A stretch of 64,000 nt of DNA from Paenibacillus sp. Root444D2 (GCF_001426375.1 NZ_LMEO01000053.1:124499-188498); one strand, 5' to 3'. Positions 33,369 to 42,413 are shown, counted from the first letter of the stretch. The notes: a model not told the origin generated them from the sequence alone. Translations and numbers: made by a program.

Positions 33369-34239
33369 TTGTTCCGCCCTCCAATTCCGCTTGCGGTGTT
33401 AACAGCAGTCTGTGCCGCAGCGCAGGTCGCGCTACAAGCTTAATATCATCAGGCGTAACATACGTTCGCCCATCCAATAAAGCCCAAGCTTTACTTGCCA
33501 TCAGCAAGGCAATTCCTGCCCGAGGACTTGCTCCCAGCTGTACGCGTTTGGACTCGCGGGTTTTGCGAATAATTGTGGCAATATAGGTGTATAAGGATTC
33601 CTCCACGACAACATCGGAAAGCCGGCGCTGCAGCTCGGTGATGCGTTCTGGGGTCAGAATAGCCGCGAGTGACTCCTCTTGAAGCTGCTCAAATGGTACG
33701 TGGCGGCGAAGAATTTCTACTTCCGCTTCTTCACCAGGATAATCAAGCACTAGCTTAAACAAAAAGCGATCGAGCTGCGCTTCTGGAAGTGGATAAGTAC
33801 CTTCGTATTCAACGGGATTTTGGGTGGCTACGACAAAAAACGGATTGGGCAGCTTATATGTGTTCCCCTGAATCGTGACTTGGCGCTCTTCCATCGCTTC
33901 TAGCAGAGCCGCTTGTGTCTTCGGTCCGGAACGGTTAATTTCATCGGCTAACAGAACATTTGTGAAAATAGGACCTTGAATCGTAGTAAATGAATGATCC
34001 TGCATATGATAAATGACGCTGCCCGTAATATCACCGGGCATTAGGTCTGGCGTAAATTGAATACGGCGGTAGTCGCCGCCTGATAATTCCGCAAGGGTGC
34101 GCGCCATCTTGGTCTTTCCGAGACCCGGCACGCCTTCAAGCAGTACATGCCCCCCTGCCAATAGGGCGGTTACGAGCAGCCTTATGTTCAGCTTTTGGCC
34201 GAACAAGCGCTGCTCCATCGATTGGATTAATTCATTCAT
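33319..34239 (-). CDS. MoxR family AAA ATPase
   Basis: A 306-residue MoxR ATPase with Walker A G-V-P-G-L-G-K-T, Walker B V-L-L-A-D-E-I-N-R, sensor 1 A-T-Q-N-P-V-E-Y-E-G-T and the C-terminal lid A-S-P-R-A-G. GTG 34248 overlaps the upstream stop, but ATG 34239 has AAGGAG at 8 nt and is preferred. It sits between DUF4350 and DUF58 genes in one operon, the classic MoxR neighbourhood. Confidence 0.93.
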   Translation of the reverse strand: MNELIQSMEQRLFGQKLNIRLLVTALLAGGHVLLEGVPGLGKTKMARTLAELSGGDYRRIQFTPDLMPGDITGSVIYHMQDHSFTTIQGPIFTNVLLADEINRSGPKTQAALLEAMEERQVTIQGNTYKLPNPFFVVATQNPVEYEGTYPLPEAQLDRFLFKLVLDYPGEEAEVEILRRHVPFEQLQEESLAAILTPERITELQRRLSDVVVEESLYTYIATIIRKTRESKRVQLGASPRAGIALLMASKAWALLDGRTYVTPDDIKLVARPALRHRLLLTPQAELEGGTSDHIIQETLGSIPVPR

Positions 34240-34244
34240 TGCGC

Positions 34245-35543
34245 TCACTCCTTCTCCAAGTAGGCGATCATCTCGCCCATCTCCCGCGTTCGCTGTACGA
34301 ACGCCCCACTGCTCACGCCCCGCTGCTTCGCAGCGCGGGGCCCGACAGAGCCGCCGCTAGCAGGCGGCTCCTCCAGCAGGCGCGCGAGCTGCGCCGCCTG
34401 CGCCTCGGACATCCGGCCGCGCGCAGCTTCCGCGGCCTGCAAAGCACTTGCGCTGGGGCTAAGCCCCCAGCGCTGATGCAGCAGCTGCCGCAGGAACAGC
34501 TGCTGGTGCGCAAGCGCCTCGTGCTGGTAGCCGAGGCGCTCGTACCAAGCGGCGACGGCGTGCACGCCTTCGTCGCCGCGGCGAACCGTCCACGCCCGCG
34601 GCGTGTAGACGGGGCCAAGGCGCTTGCCGCGCAGCCAGAGCCACAGCAGCAGCGCAAGACCAAGCTGCACGCTCGCGAGCACGAGCCACGCGGGATAGAC
34701 GGCGAGCAGCCCGGGCTTCGTCCCGAAGCCGTGATGGGTCTCATCGACCCACACGGCGTCCCAGGACTTCGCGAACAGCGGCCAGATCAATTCGAAATGG
34801 GACTCCTGATCAATCGTCCCATTCTGCATCCAGTTCGGGGTCAACACCACGGTGATGCTGCCCGAACCTTCTTCTATACGGCTGGCGAGCACGCCGTGTT
34901 CATCTTCGAACAGCACCCGCCCGTTTCCACCGGGCTTAATCCGGTACGGTGTATCCACCCGCCCCGTCAGCAGCCCCTCTGCTCGCGTATAATCCGGCGA
35001 GACCTCAATCGTCGAGACAGATGCACTTTCTTTTGAACTCTCTTCTGTACTGTCTTTCGTACTGTCTTTCGTACTGTCTTTCGTACTTTCCTTCGTACTT
35101 TCTTCCGTACTTTCTTCCGTACTGTCTTTCGTATTGTCCCTCATTCTCTTTTCCGTACTTCCCGTCCCAATTTCCCCCGTCAACACAGTCCCCCAAGGCT
35201 CCCACCCTTCGGGATTGCGATCAAACAGAACCACGTCATTACCCTTCCGAACCCAATCCAGCAGCTGCTCGCGATCAGCCTTGGTTACACCAAACGGCTG
35301 TGTGGCAACCAACAGCATCTTTTCACCATTCGGCAGGTTTTTCCAGCTCAATCGCCATTCCTTTACAGCCTTCTGCTTCGTACTCAGCAGCTCTTTCCAA
35401 GCTTTCGTGCCGTCAATATCCGCTGAGAAGGACAGATAAGGAGGTTGATCTGGAAGCTTTGGCTTCACTAGCCAGCAGCCTAATGCGAGAAATAGCAGGA
35501 TACTGAGTGCTAGTCCCACATGCAGCTTATTCAGCCCTCTCAT
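34245..35543 (-). CDS. DUF4350 domain membrane protein with Ser-Thr-acidic tandem repeat
   Basis: A 432-residue protein: N-terminal membrane segment, a GATase-like DUF4350 domain (W-K-E-L-L-S-T-K-Q-K-A-V-K-E-W, F-G-V-T-K-A-D-R-E-Q-L-L-D-W-V), a second membrane segment near residue 270 and a basic cytoplasmic tail. Between about residues 130 and 170 is a run of eight or nine tetrads of the type K-D-S-T / E-E-S-T. The first part is of average composition, but the last 500 bp are very GC-rich (34381-34440 holds 49 G/C of 60). ATG 35543 follows GGAGGGG and overlaps the DUF4129 gene by 17 nt. Confidence 0.85.
   Translation of the reverse strand: MRGLNKLHVGLALSILLFLALGCWLVKPKLPDQPPYLSFSADIDGTKAWKELLSTKQKAVKEWRLSWKNLPNGEKMLLVATQPFGVTKADREQLLDWVRKGNDVVLFDRNPEGWEPWGTVLTGEIGTGSTEKRMRDNTKDSTEESTEESTKESTKDSTKDSTKDSTEESSKESASVSTIEVSPDYTRAEGLLTGRVDTPYRIKPGGNGRVLFEDEHGVLASRIEEGSGSITVVLTPNWMQNGTIDQESHFELIWPLFAKSWDAVWVDETHHGFGTKPGLLAVYPAWLVLASVQLGLALLLWLWLRGKRLGPVYTPRAWTVRRGDEGVHAVAAWYERLGYQHEALAHQQLFLRQLLHQRWGLSPSASALQAAEAARGRMSEAQAAQLARLLEEPPASGGSVGPRAAKQRGVSSGAFVQRTREMGEMIAYLEKE
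35038..35137 (-). repeat. 12-bp tandem repeats inside DUF4350 gene
   Basis: Units of the form CGTACTGTCTTT and CGTACTTTCTTC (plus strand), about eight copies, encode K-D-S-T, E-E-S-T and K-E-S-T. All units are whole multiples of three, so copy number can change without a frameshift. Confidence 0.8.
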
Positions 35544-36180
35544 GTGCAGTCCCCTCCTCCCTGCCGATAACACGGGCAACCTGTTCAAACATGGAAGTGA
35601 ACTGCTCTTCTGTTACAACTTCCTTGCCGTACCAAATACGCTCAAACAAAAGCGAGCTATCATGGAACAAAGGGACTAGGGAAGAAGCTGAACTTCCCAG
35701 CTCCTCCGCATACTCCCAGTTCGTCTTCCACTTCTCCACACGAATCATACGTTTAGCTTCCATAAAGAACAGAAGCGACAGAAAGACCGAACGCACGCCC
35801 TCTCGCAAGTCACCAGTTCCCCTTAACTCCGCTGCTTGCTGCCAATAGAAGCGATAAGAACGGCTTATTTCCCCTACAGGCAAGTAAGCATCAGAGCGGA
35901 TTCTCTTTTGCCAAATCATTTGCTTCACGAACCAATAAATCGCGAATGCAGCAATTCCAAGAAGTGTAACGACAACACCAATGGTTAGCCAGTCCGTTAC
36001 CGAATCAGAAACTTGAAAATCTGGCAGCCAGCTCCGTATTTTACGAAAAAGCTGCTTCAACCATGCCCAAAACGAACTGTTCTCTTTAATCTCATATGCC
36101 GTGTATTCGCTTTGATTTAAGATTTGTTTTAATTGCTCTTTATCCTCTTGCAAAGAATTCTCTAAAGCTGCATTAATCAT
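35527..36180 (-). CDS. DUF4129 domain membrane protein
   Basis: A 217-residue protein with one central membrane segment (L-T-I-G-V-V-V-T-L-L-G-I-A-A-F-A-I-Y-W-F) and a C-terminal DUF4129 region (L-R-E-G-V-R-S-V-F-L-S-L-L-F-F-M-E-A-K-R). It starts 8 nt inside the end of the upstream membrane gene. Frequently paired with DUF58/MoxR and transglutaminase genes; a transglutaminase is absent here. Confidence 0.85.
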   Translation of the reverse strand: MINAALENSLQEDKEQLKQILNQSEYTAYEIKENSSFWAWLKQLFRKIRSWLPDFQVSDSVTDWLTIGVVVTLLGIAAFAIYWFVKQMIWQKRIRSDAYLPVGEISRSYRFYWQQAAELRGTGDLREGVRSVFLSLLFFMEAKRMIRVEKWKTNWEYAEELGSSASSLVPLFHDSSLLFERIWYGKEVVTEEQFTSMFEQVARVIGREEGTAHERAE

Positions 36181-37231
36181 TCTTTTTATCCAAGTCTATC
36201 GGACGAAGATCTTCAAAAGTATCAAACGGCTCCAGTTCTTCCGCTGATTCAGTTGGAGAAGTTTGTAGGGTACTTTCAATCAACGATTCTAGCCCTAGAC
36301 CCTCATTACGAACCTTGAGATCGAAGAAGCTAACTGCATAAGGCAGCACCCATAGAGGTGTAACCAAGATTGAAATTAAACTTTGCAATAACTGCCCACC
36401 AAGTCCTAAACCAAAAATTGCAACAATAATCAAATCAATGACGGCTAGGAAAAGATACAAAATGAGCGTAAGTACAAAATACATCAGAAATAAGCGCCAG
36501 AAGCTCTTGCGAGTCAACTTCCAACTGCGGCCTAGACCAATAGACTCTTCATCCATCGCGACAAAAGGCAAATAATAACACCAGCGAATAAAAAAATAGG
36601 AGAAGGTAAAGATCGCTCCAAGACCAAGGATGACGAAGAATATGACGGATAGTACAACTGCACCTCCACCCAATCCTCCTACCGAACTGGATAAGTTTCC
36701 TCCTATTGCAAAGACGATAACAAAAATGACAATAATAATTGCGAGACCTATGTATATTCCGAACATGATAAGTGCATCCAATAACGTGCTTCCTGCTAAT
36801 GGCCAAAATCGGCGGAAAGATTTGCGCAATAACCCCCCGACTCCCGGTGTCTCTTCGCCGAAGAGGCTTGCTTTAACAAGATGTAAGACGGAAGCTACCG
36901 AAGCTGGCATAAGGCCAAGAATCATGATTGGCATAAGAACCAGCAAGAAGAATAGTACTTTCCCTACGTCTATCGGCGTCTGTTTATTTTGCATGAAAGC
37001 ACCGGATCCAAACAAATCTTGCATGGATGCTCCGCTGCGGATCTGGTCAAGAATGGATGATGGCGTACTTACCGCTGTCTCTTGATACGTAAGCAGTTGC
37101 TCTAGTAAGTAAAATGGACCATACAAGATCAGCATGATAATTGTCAATGTCACAAAATGCTTTCGATACAACTGGAAACTGCGATCTAAGATTCTTCCAA
37201 TTCCCATTGGTCTTAATGATGCGTTTTGCAT
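36173..37231 (-). CDS. Multi-pass membrane protein (first gene of the MoxR block)
   Basis: A 352-residue protein with about six membrane segments and the N-terminal sequence R-P-M-G-I-G-R-I-L-D-R-S-F-Q-L-Y-R-K-H-F, which is found in glycerophosphodiester phosphodiesterase membrane-domain-like and DUF975-like proteins. ATG 37231 follows GGGGG at 6 nt; longer in-frame starts lack a site. A TATAAT box is present upstream at 37274-37279 on the minus strand. It leads the operon with DUF4129, DUF4350, MoxR and DUF58. Confidence 0.8.
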   Translation of the reverse strand: MQNASLRPMGIGRILDRSFQLYRKHFVTLTIIMLILYGPFYLLEQLLTYQETAVSTPSSILDQIRSGASMQDLFGSGAFMQNKQTPIDVGKVLFFLLVLMPIMILGLMPASVASVLHLVKASLFGEETPGVGGLLRKSFRRFWPLAGSTLLDALIMFGIYIGLAIIIVIFVIVFAIGGNLSSSVGGLGGGAVVLSVIFFVILGLGAIFTFSYFFIRWCYYLPFVAMDEESIGLGRSWKLTRKSFWRLFLMYFVLTLILYLFLAVIDLIIVAIFGLGLGGQLLQSLISILVTPLWVLPYAVSFFDLKVRNEGLGLESLIESTLQTSPTESAEELEPFDTFEDLRPIDLDKKND

Positions 37232-37315
37232 GGTAAACCCCCTAAATGTTGGTAATTCAAATACTCTCTGACTATTATACACCAAACCCTCCAATTCCTG
37301 ACCATCAAATTCTAC

Positions 37316-37354
37316 ACAAAAAAAACTAGATCAATACCCATCATCGATCTAGTT
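37316..37354 (-). terminator. Terminator overlapping the end of the diguanylate cyclase gene
   Basis: AACTAGATC and GATCTAGTT pair, leftward followed by TTTTTTTTG. The right arm includes the last codons of the gene ending at 37341. Confidence 0.75.
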
Positions 37355-38945
37355 CTACTCTATTTCTTCCACCAGATTTCGCGCGATAGAGGGCATGATC
37401 TGCTCTGGAAACCATATCTTCAAGCACCATCGTACCGAACTCCAGTGTAGGTGAATATTCTGCTATGCCTATACTCGCTGTAAGATGTACGGTAACCTGC
37501 TCATCCAAGTAGGGTTCTTCCATGATATGTCGTCTCAGATCTTCTGCTAAGCTTACACTTTCTTGGGCATTTTTACGCAAGGCAAGCAGGATAAACTCTT
37601 CGCCTCCATAGCGTGCAACAATCGTATCTGTTCCCGAATGCCGCTGTAGTATAGAAGCAACGTGATGTAGGACGCGATCACCCACCAAATGCCCATAGCT
37701 ATCATTGATTTTCTTGAAATGGTCAATGTCGAACATCATAACGGAGCACGTTTGCCCTGCAGCAATACAGGCTTGAAGCTGTTTATTTCCTTCCTGCATC
37801 ATATAACGGCGATTATGAATCTCTGTCAATTGATCTACCAATGCGGAATGCTCCAGTAAAGAAATATTCGCTTTGAGCTTGTTAGACATGAGGTTGAATG
37901 TATTGACCAACTGTCGTAATTCAATCGGAGCCATTCGAATTTTATCCGCATCAATCTGGTAATCATAGTTCCCGTTCTGAATAATTTTGGTACCGCGAAG
38001 CAAGTATCGAATCGGCCTCTCCATTCTAGATGCAATCGTAATGGCGGCAACGATACTGAGAATAAGTGCAATAAGTGAAATGATAATAATCGCAATGCTT
38101 AATTGATTTAATTTCTGAAACACTTCTCTCTGTGTGATCTCACCTACGACAATCCAGCTTTTTCCCGTAGACCATTTATACTGACCATATACCCTTTCAC
38201 CGCGAAATCCGATGTAAGAATCATTTGAAGTGCTCCCTGTCTTCGCTCTTTGCACAATTTCAGTTTTCATCGGGACATTGACGAATTCTTCGCTTTTTCT
38301 TGTATCACTTGAGGCAGTGACAATATTCCCGTTCGAATCCAACACATAGACTTCCCCTGTTTCACCAAAACTTAGCTGCTTCATTAAACCGTTCAGCATT
38401 TCCAGTGTGACTATTCCCAGCACAGCACCTTTGAAATCATTATGGTCGCCAAGCACGGGGGCTGAGAACGTTATGATGGGTTTTCCAGAATCTTTGGATA
38501 TAATAACGCCGGAGATAAAGCTTTTCTTCTCAAGCGCTTGTTTAAAATACTGCCTATCTCCAACATAATACGAAATAGCTGGATCTGCAGAACGGATAAA
38601 CCCGTCTTTTTCCACGTAAGCAATCGATACGAATTCAGAATTAACTCGTGAATAATCTTGAAATTCTCTTTTCAACTCGCCTATTTCATGGAATTTTGCA
38701 TGGTCGGATAAGGCAAAGCGTTTAATTGTATCCAGTTTTTCCTGATTCCATCTTTCGATATACAGACTTTGCAAGGTGATGACTTGCTTTAACTGATTCT
38801 CAGCTTCATCTAAACGATCTTTCTTCTCTATAAAATAAAAAGGGACAATAATTGAAAAGGTAAGTGTCACAATGACAACAACGATCCATAATTGAAACCT
38901 CATTTTTATTGTTTGATTAGTAAAATAAGAAAACATGGGTCTCAT
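37341..38945 (-). CDS. Diguanylate cyclase with extracellular Cache sensor
   Basis: A 534-residue membrane protein: membrane segment (about 19-36), double Cache-like extracellular sensor to about residue 290, second membrane segment, HAMP (M-E-R-P-I-R-Y-L-L-R-G-T) and a C-terminal GGDEF domain with R-Y-G-G-E-E-F (GGEEF at 447-451). Active-site residues are intact, so c-di-GMP synthesis is expected. The usual inhibitory RxxD site before it is replaced (G-T-D-T), so product inhibition is probably lost. Confidence 0.92.
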   Translation of the reverse strand: MRPMFSYFTNQTIKMRFQLWIVVVIVTLTFSIIVPFYFIEKKDRLDEAENQLKQVITLQSLYIERWNQEKLDTIKRFALSDHAKFHEIGELKREFQDYSRVNSEFVSIAYVEKDGFIRSADPAISYYVGDRQYFKQALEKKSFISGVIISKDSGKPIITFSAPVLGDHNDFKGAVLGIVTLEMLNGLMKQLSFGETGEVYVLDSNGNIVTASSDTRKSEEFVNVPMKTEIVQRAKTGSTSNDSYIGFRGERVYGQYKWSTGKSWIVVGEITQREVFQKLNQLSIAIIIISLIALILSIVAAITIASRMERPIRYLLRGTKIIQNGNYDYQIDADKIRMAPIELRQLVNTFNLMSNKLKANISLLEHSALVDQLTEIHNRRYMMQEGNKQLQACIAAGQTCSVMMFDIDHFKKINDSYGHLVGDRVLHHVASILQRHSGTDTIVARYGGEEFILLALRKNAQESVSLAEDLRRHIMEEPYLDEQVTVHLTASIGIAEYSPTLEFGTMVLEDMVSRADHALYRAKSGGRNRVELDR

Positions 38946-39148
38946 AAAGATTTTGGCTCCTCTTCATCCCTTATTTCCTCATTATACCCTTATATTAGGA
39001 CAAGAACAGACATTTTTCTCCTTTTTTTTCAACACAAAAAAGCTCTCATTCGAATAGATTTGAGCTTCAGTTTCGAGCTGCATTGCATTGAAAAGCATGC
39101 TTTTTTCGCTTATGCTAATTTGTAAGCAGAAATGAGGTCATTTTCCCT

Positions 39149-41296
39149 ATGAAAATTCTTGTACTTTCCGAAAAACCAAGCGTAGCCAAAGAAATTGCTC
39201 GCGTCCTTGGCTGCAACCAAAAGCAAAAACACCATTACGAAGGTGCCAACTATGTCGTTACTTGGGCACTGGGCCATCTTGTTACCCTTGCTGAGCCCGA
39301 TGATTATGATCCCAAGTACAAAACCTGGAACCTGGAAGATCTCCCCATCATCCCTGAGCGCATGAAGCTTAAGGTGATGAAAGAAACATCGCAGCAGTAC
39401 CGTGCAATCGAGCAGCTCAGCCGCCGTGGTGACCTTGCAGAGCTGGTCATTGCGACGGATGCGGGGCGCGAAGGCGAGCTCGTCGCGCGCTGGATTATGG
39501 AGCTGATCCGCTGGAAGAAGCCGTTCAAACGGCTTTGGATCTCGTCGCAGACGGATCAGGCGATTCGCGAAGGCTTCGCGCAGCTGAAGCCGGGCACGGA
39601 CTACAACCGGCTGTATCAAGCAGCCGTCTGCCGGTCCGAGGCCGATTGGCTGATCGGCCTGAATGTGACCCGCGCGCTGACCAGCAAGTTCGGCGCGTCC
39701 TTGTCTGCTGGGCGTGTGCAGACGCCCACGCTGGCTATGATGATCAACCGCGAGGCGGAAATCCGGGATTTCCGGTCCGTCGACTACTGGTTGATCGAAG
39801 CCGATCTGGGCTCTTTCCGCGCGGTGTGGCGAGACCCCAAAACAGTCGATACGCGCATTTTTGACCAAGAGCGCGCAGATGCCTTAAAAGCGAAGCTGCA
39901 GGGCCAGAGCGGCAAAATCCTGCACGTGCAAAAAACCGAGAAGCAAATTCCGCATCCGCTTGCTTATGACCTAACCGAATTGCAGCGCGATGCTAACCGC
40001 AAATTTGGTTTCTCAGCCAAGCAGACGTCGAATGTGCTGCAAAGATTGTATGAGCAGTACAAGTTGGTCACCTATCCGCGAACCGACTCACGCTACTTGA
40101 CCTCGGACATGGTGCCGACCCTGCTTGGCAGACTTAAGGGTGCAGCTATTGGCCCCTATGCTGCGCTAGCGGCTCCTTTTATACGCAAACCATTAACAAT
40201 TACGAAACGTATTGTCGACGATAGCAAGGTAAGCGACCACCATGCGATTATTCCAACCGGTGAAGCCATCTCGCTCGCCACCTTAAGCGCAGATGAACGC
40301 CGTCTCTATGATCTCATTTTGCGGCGATTCCTAGCCTTGTTCTGCGGTCCCTGCCGCTATGATGAAACCAAGCTGACTGTGGAAATAGCCGGAGAGAAAC
40401 TGTATGCATCAGGTAAAGTGGTTAAACAAGCTGGTTGGAAAGACGTGTACGGAGCCACTGATTTCTCCGATCCAGATCGGGAAGAAGCCGAGTCTGATGA
40501 AGACTCTGCTCAGCTGTTGCCCCAAGCTGCCGAAAGAGACGCCGTAACCGTTCGTAACGCCCGTCAATTGAGCCGTCAGACGAAACCGCCGGCTAGATAC
40601 AACGAGGCCTCCTTACTATCTCAAATGGAAAAATGGGGCCTTGGCACACCCGCTACACGCGCTGACATTATTGAAAAGCTTGTGTCTTCCGACACCATTG
40701 AGCGTCAAGGCTCCTTACTCGTTCCGACTGGCAAAGGCACTCAGCTCATAGAACTCGCTTCGGAGGAGCTGCGTTCTCCTGAGCTTACAGCCCGCTGGGA
40801 GCTGGAGCTAGAACGCATTTCCAAAGGCAAAGGCAGCATGGAGCAATTCCTAAGCGGCATTCGAAAAAAAGCAGCCGAGCTGGTCGATGAGGTCAAGAAA
40901 AGCTCTGCCGCCTATAAACCGCATAACTTAACGGGCAGCAAATGCCCGGATTGCGGGGAGTTTCTTCAAGAGGTAAAGGGAAAACGAGGCCGTTATCTCG
41001 TTTGTTCCAGCCGCGAGTGCTCCTATAAGCGCGAAGCTGACGGACAACTGACCAACCACCGTTGCCCGCAGTGTCACAAAAAAATGGAAATCCACACCGG
41101 CAAATCCGGCAAGTATTTCCAATGCCGTCCTTGCAACGTCGTGGAGAAAATAGACAACGAATCAACCGGCGGTGGCCGTCGCGCCTCTGCCAAAGCGAAC
41201 CGTCAGCTAATCGAGAAGTTTTCCGATCAAACCCAGCTGGGCAACTCGCTTGCTGACAAATTGATGGCTGCGCTGCAGCAGAAGAAAGACGAATAG
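39149..41296 (+). CDS. topB: DNA topoisomerase III
   Basis: A 715-residue type IA topoisomerase: Toprim domain (L-S-E-K-P-S-V-A-K; A-T-D-A-G-R-E-G-E at 102-110), S-A-G-R-V-Q-T-P-T-L-A, the catalytic Y309 in V-T-Y-P-R-T-D-S-R-Y, and a C-terminal tail with two zinc-ribbon-like modules (C-P-D-C...C-S-S-R-E-C and C-P-Q-C...C-R-P-C). It relaxes or decatenates DNA during replication and recombination. A stretch near 39450-39900 is notably GC-richer than the rest (39541-39600: 40 G/C of 60; 39181-39240: 28 of 60). Own terminator follows. Confidence 0.95.
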   Translation: MKILVLSEKPSVAKEIARVLGCNQKQKHHYEGANYVVTWALGHLVTLAEPDDYDPKYKTWNLEDLPIIPERMKLKVMKETSQQYRAIEQLSRRGDLAELVIATDAGREGELVARWIMELIRWKKPFKRLWISSQTDQAIREGFAQLKPGTDYNRLYQAAVCRSEADWLIGLNVTRALTSKFGASLSAGRVQTPTLAMMINREAEIRDFRSVDYWLIEADLGSFRAVWRDPKTVDTRIFDQERADALKAKLQGQSGKILHVQKTEKQIPHPLAYDLTELQRDANRKFGFSAKQTSNVLQRLYEQYKLVTYPRTDSRYLTSDMVPTLLGRLKGAAIGPYAALAAPFIRKPLTITKRIVDDSKVSDHHAIIPTGEAISLATLSADERRLYDLILRRFLALFCGPCRYDETKLTVEIAGEKLYASGKVVKQAGWKDVYGATDFSDPDREEAESDEDSAQLLPQAAERDAVTVRNARQLSRQTKPPARYNEASLLSQMEKWGLGTPATRADIIEKLVSSDTIERQGSLLVPTGKGTQLIELASEELRSPELTARWELELERISKGKGSMEQFLSGIRKKAAELVDEVKKSSAAYKPHNLTGSKCPDCGEFLQEVKGKRGRYLVCSSRECSYKREADGQLTNHRCPQCHKKMEIHTGKSGKYFQCRPCNVVEKIDNESTGGGRRASAKANRQLIEKFSDQTQLGNSLADKLMAALQQKKDE

Positions 41297-41350
41297 CGTG
41301 CGTGTAACCAATGAGGTATCTACCTCGAAGATGGTTACTCGTATCCATGA

Positions 41351-41381
41351 GGACTTCCGCCAATAAGGGGAGGTCCTTTTT
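41351..41381 (+). terminator. Terminator of topB
   Basis: GGACTTCC and GGGAGGTCC pair (with one G-T pair), followed by TTTTTAG; 54 nt after the stop codon. Confidence 0.6.
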
Positions 41382-41457
41382 AGTCAGCGTTGTTCTTAAC
41401 GGAACATACATATAGATAGGTACGTTCCCGTCTCTGGAGCAGCCTCTCCCTCTCCAA

Positions 41458-41497
41458 ACAAAAAAACCAAGCGAGACTAGTGTCATCGCTTGGTTTA
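41458..41497 (-). terminator. Terminator of the gene at 41504
   Basis: AAACCAAGCGA pairs with TCGCTTGGTTT; leftward followed by TTTTTTTG. The stop codon of the minus-strand gene is 7 nt away. Confidence 0.75.
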
Positions 41498-41503
41498 ACT
41501 TTC

Positions 41504-41839
41504 TTAACTACTCACAGCTACTGTTCCTTTTACCGCTAGTTGAAGCTGCTCCAAACTCGTAATTCCCAAACTAATGAGCGCTTCTCCCGCTTCCATGTGG
41601 ACATTCGCTAACATATGCATACTTGTATTGGGGACAAGTGATTTTCGGAATTCATGAAACAAGACTACGTTGTACGTTTTAAGAACTGTCATGAATTCTA
41701 CCGTTGGAGGGATAAATGAACGGATTTCGGAAGCTTTCCAGAAAAAATCCCTCACTAACATAATATCTGCACCCGTACGTGTCAATTTTCGAATCATTGC
41801 AAAGAATTCATCAATCAATATCTGTTTATCCGGCCTCAT
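41504..41839 (-). CDS. Protein of unknown function
   Basis: A 111-residue soluble protein that I do not recognise. It is mostly helical and hydrophobic-patterned (L-I-D-E-F-F-A-M-I-R-K-L; A-D-I-M-L-V-R-D-F-F-W-K), with no cysteine pairs, signal or transmembrane segment. A good GGAGG site 8 nt before ATG 41839 and a dedicated terminator argue it is a real gene. Confidence 0.65.
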   Translation of the reverse strand: MRPDKQILIDEFFAMIRKLTRTGADIMLVRDFFWKASEIRSFIPPTVEFMTVLKTYNVVLFHEFRKSLVPNTSMHMLANVHMEAGEALISLGITSLEQLQLAVKGTVAVSS

Positions 41840-41942
41840 GTGACCATCCTCCAGTTTAACGTCTTCTCGATCAAAACCGTCTACTTGAAGGATATCATAA
41901 ATAGTACTTTTGATCTACCTATATAGTTTAATATACCTACGT

Positions 41943-42413
41943 TTATTGAAATTTTTTCTCTTTTGGCAGCAACTTATGCCTGTAAGAGAGAAACAAGTCC
42001 AGTACAAAAAACACCACACCCAAATTAATGGCTAAGTCAGCCAAATTCATCACACCATGGCCAGAGCGAAACACGATGAAGTCGGTCACTTTGCCAAATA
42101 ATAATCGTTCGATTCCATTCCCGATAGCACCGCCTACGAAAAATGCGGCACCACACTCTTTGAAGAATCCTTCAAAGCTTCCTTTTTTCCGGTAATACAA
42201 AATAACGGCAATAATCACAACAGCAAGAATTCCTAAATAACGAGCTGAGCCCTGCAGCGAACTACCTGCTGCTCCACTATTTTGATAATGCGTAAACGAA
42301 ATGATGTCTTTATAAAACGGCATAGATTCGCCTACTTTTAGGATAGACCGAATCCATACCTTCGTAATTTGATCCACGGCTGTCACGACCAATATGATGA
42401 GATAAAATAACAT
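41943..42413 (-). CDS. LspA-like lipoprotein signal peptidase with altered catalytic residue
   Basis: A 156-residue, four-segment membrane protein that follows the signal peptidase II pattern: V-D-Q-I-T-K (Asp14), Y-Q-N-S-G-A-A, G-G-A-I-G-N-G-I-E-R and V-M-N-L-A-D-L-A-I. In canonical LspA the two catalytic aspartates are in G-N-x-x-D-R and F-N-x-A-D. Here the first is glutamate (E102) while the second is kept (D126). It may be a divergent or inactive paralogue; a housekeeping LspA would be elsewhere. Confidence 0.8.
   Translation of the reverse strand: MLFYLIILVVTAVDQITKVWIRSILKVGESMPFYKDIISFTHYQNSGAAGSSLQGSARYLGILAVVIIAVILYYRKKGSFEGFFKECGAAFFVGGAIGNGIERLLFGKVTDFIVFRSGHGVMNLADLAINLGVVFFVLDLFLSYRHKLLPKEKKFQ

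Noticed and set aside
34239-35036. 265-codon plus-strand frame opposite DUF4350
   Set aside because: Arg/Ala/Pro-rich shadow of the GC-rich end of a clear membrane-protein gene.
39110-39868. 252-codon open frame antisense to topB
   Set aside because: It lies wholly opposite the GC-rich part of topB and near its start; low-complexity composition, no ribosome binding site and no family motif. Long antisense frames are expected in GC-rich coding DNA.
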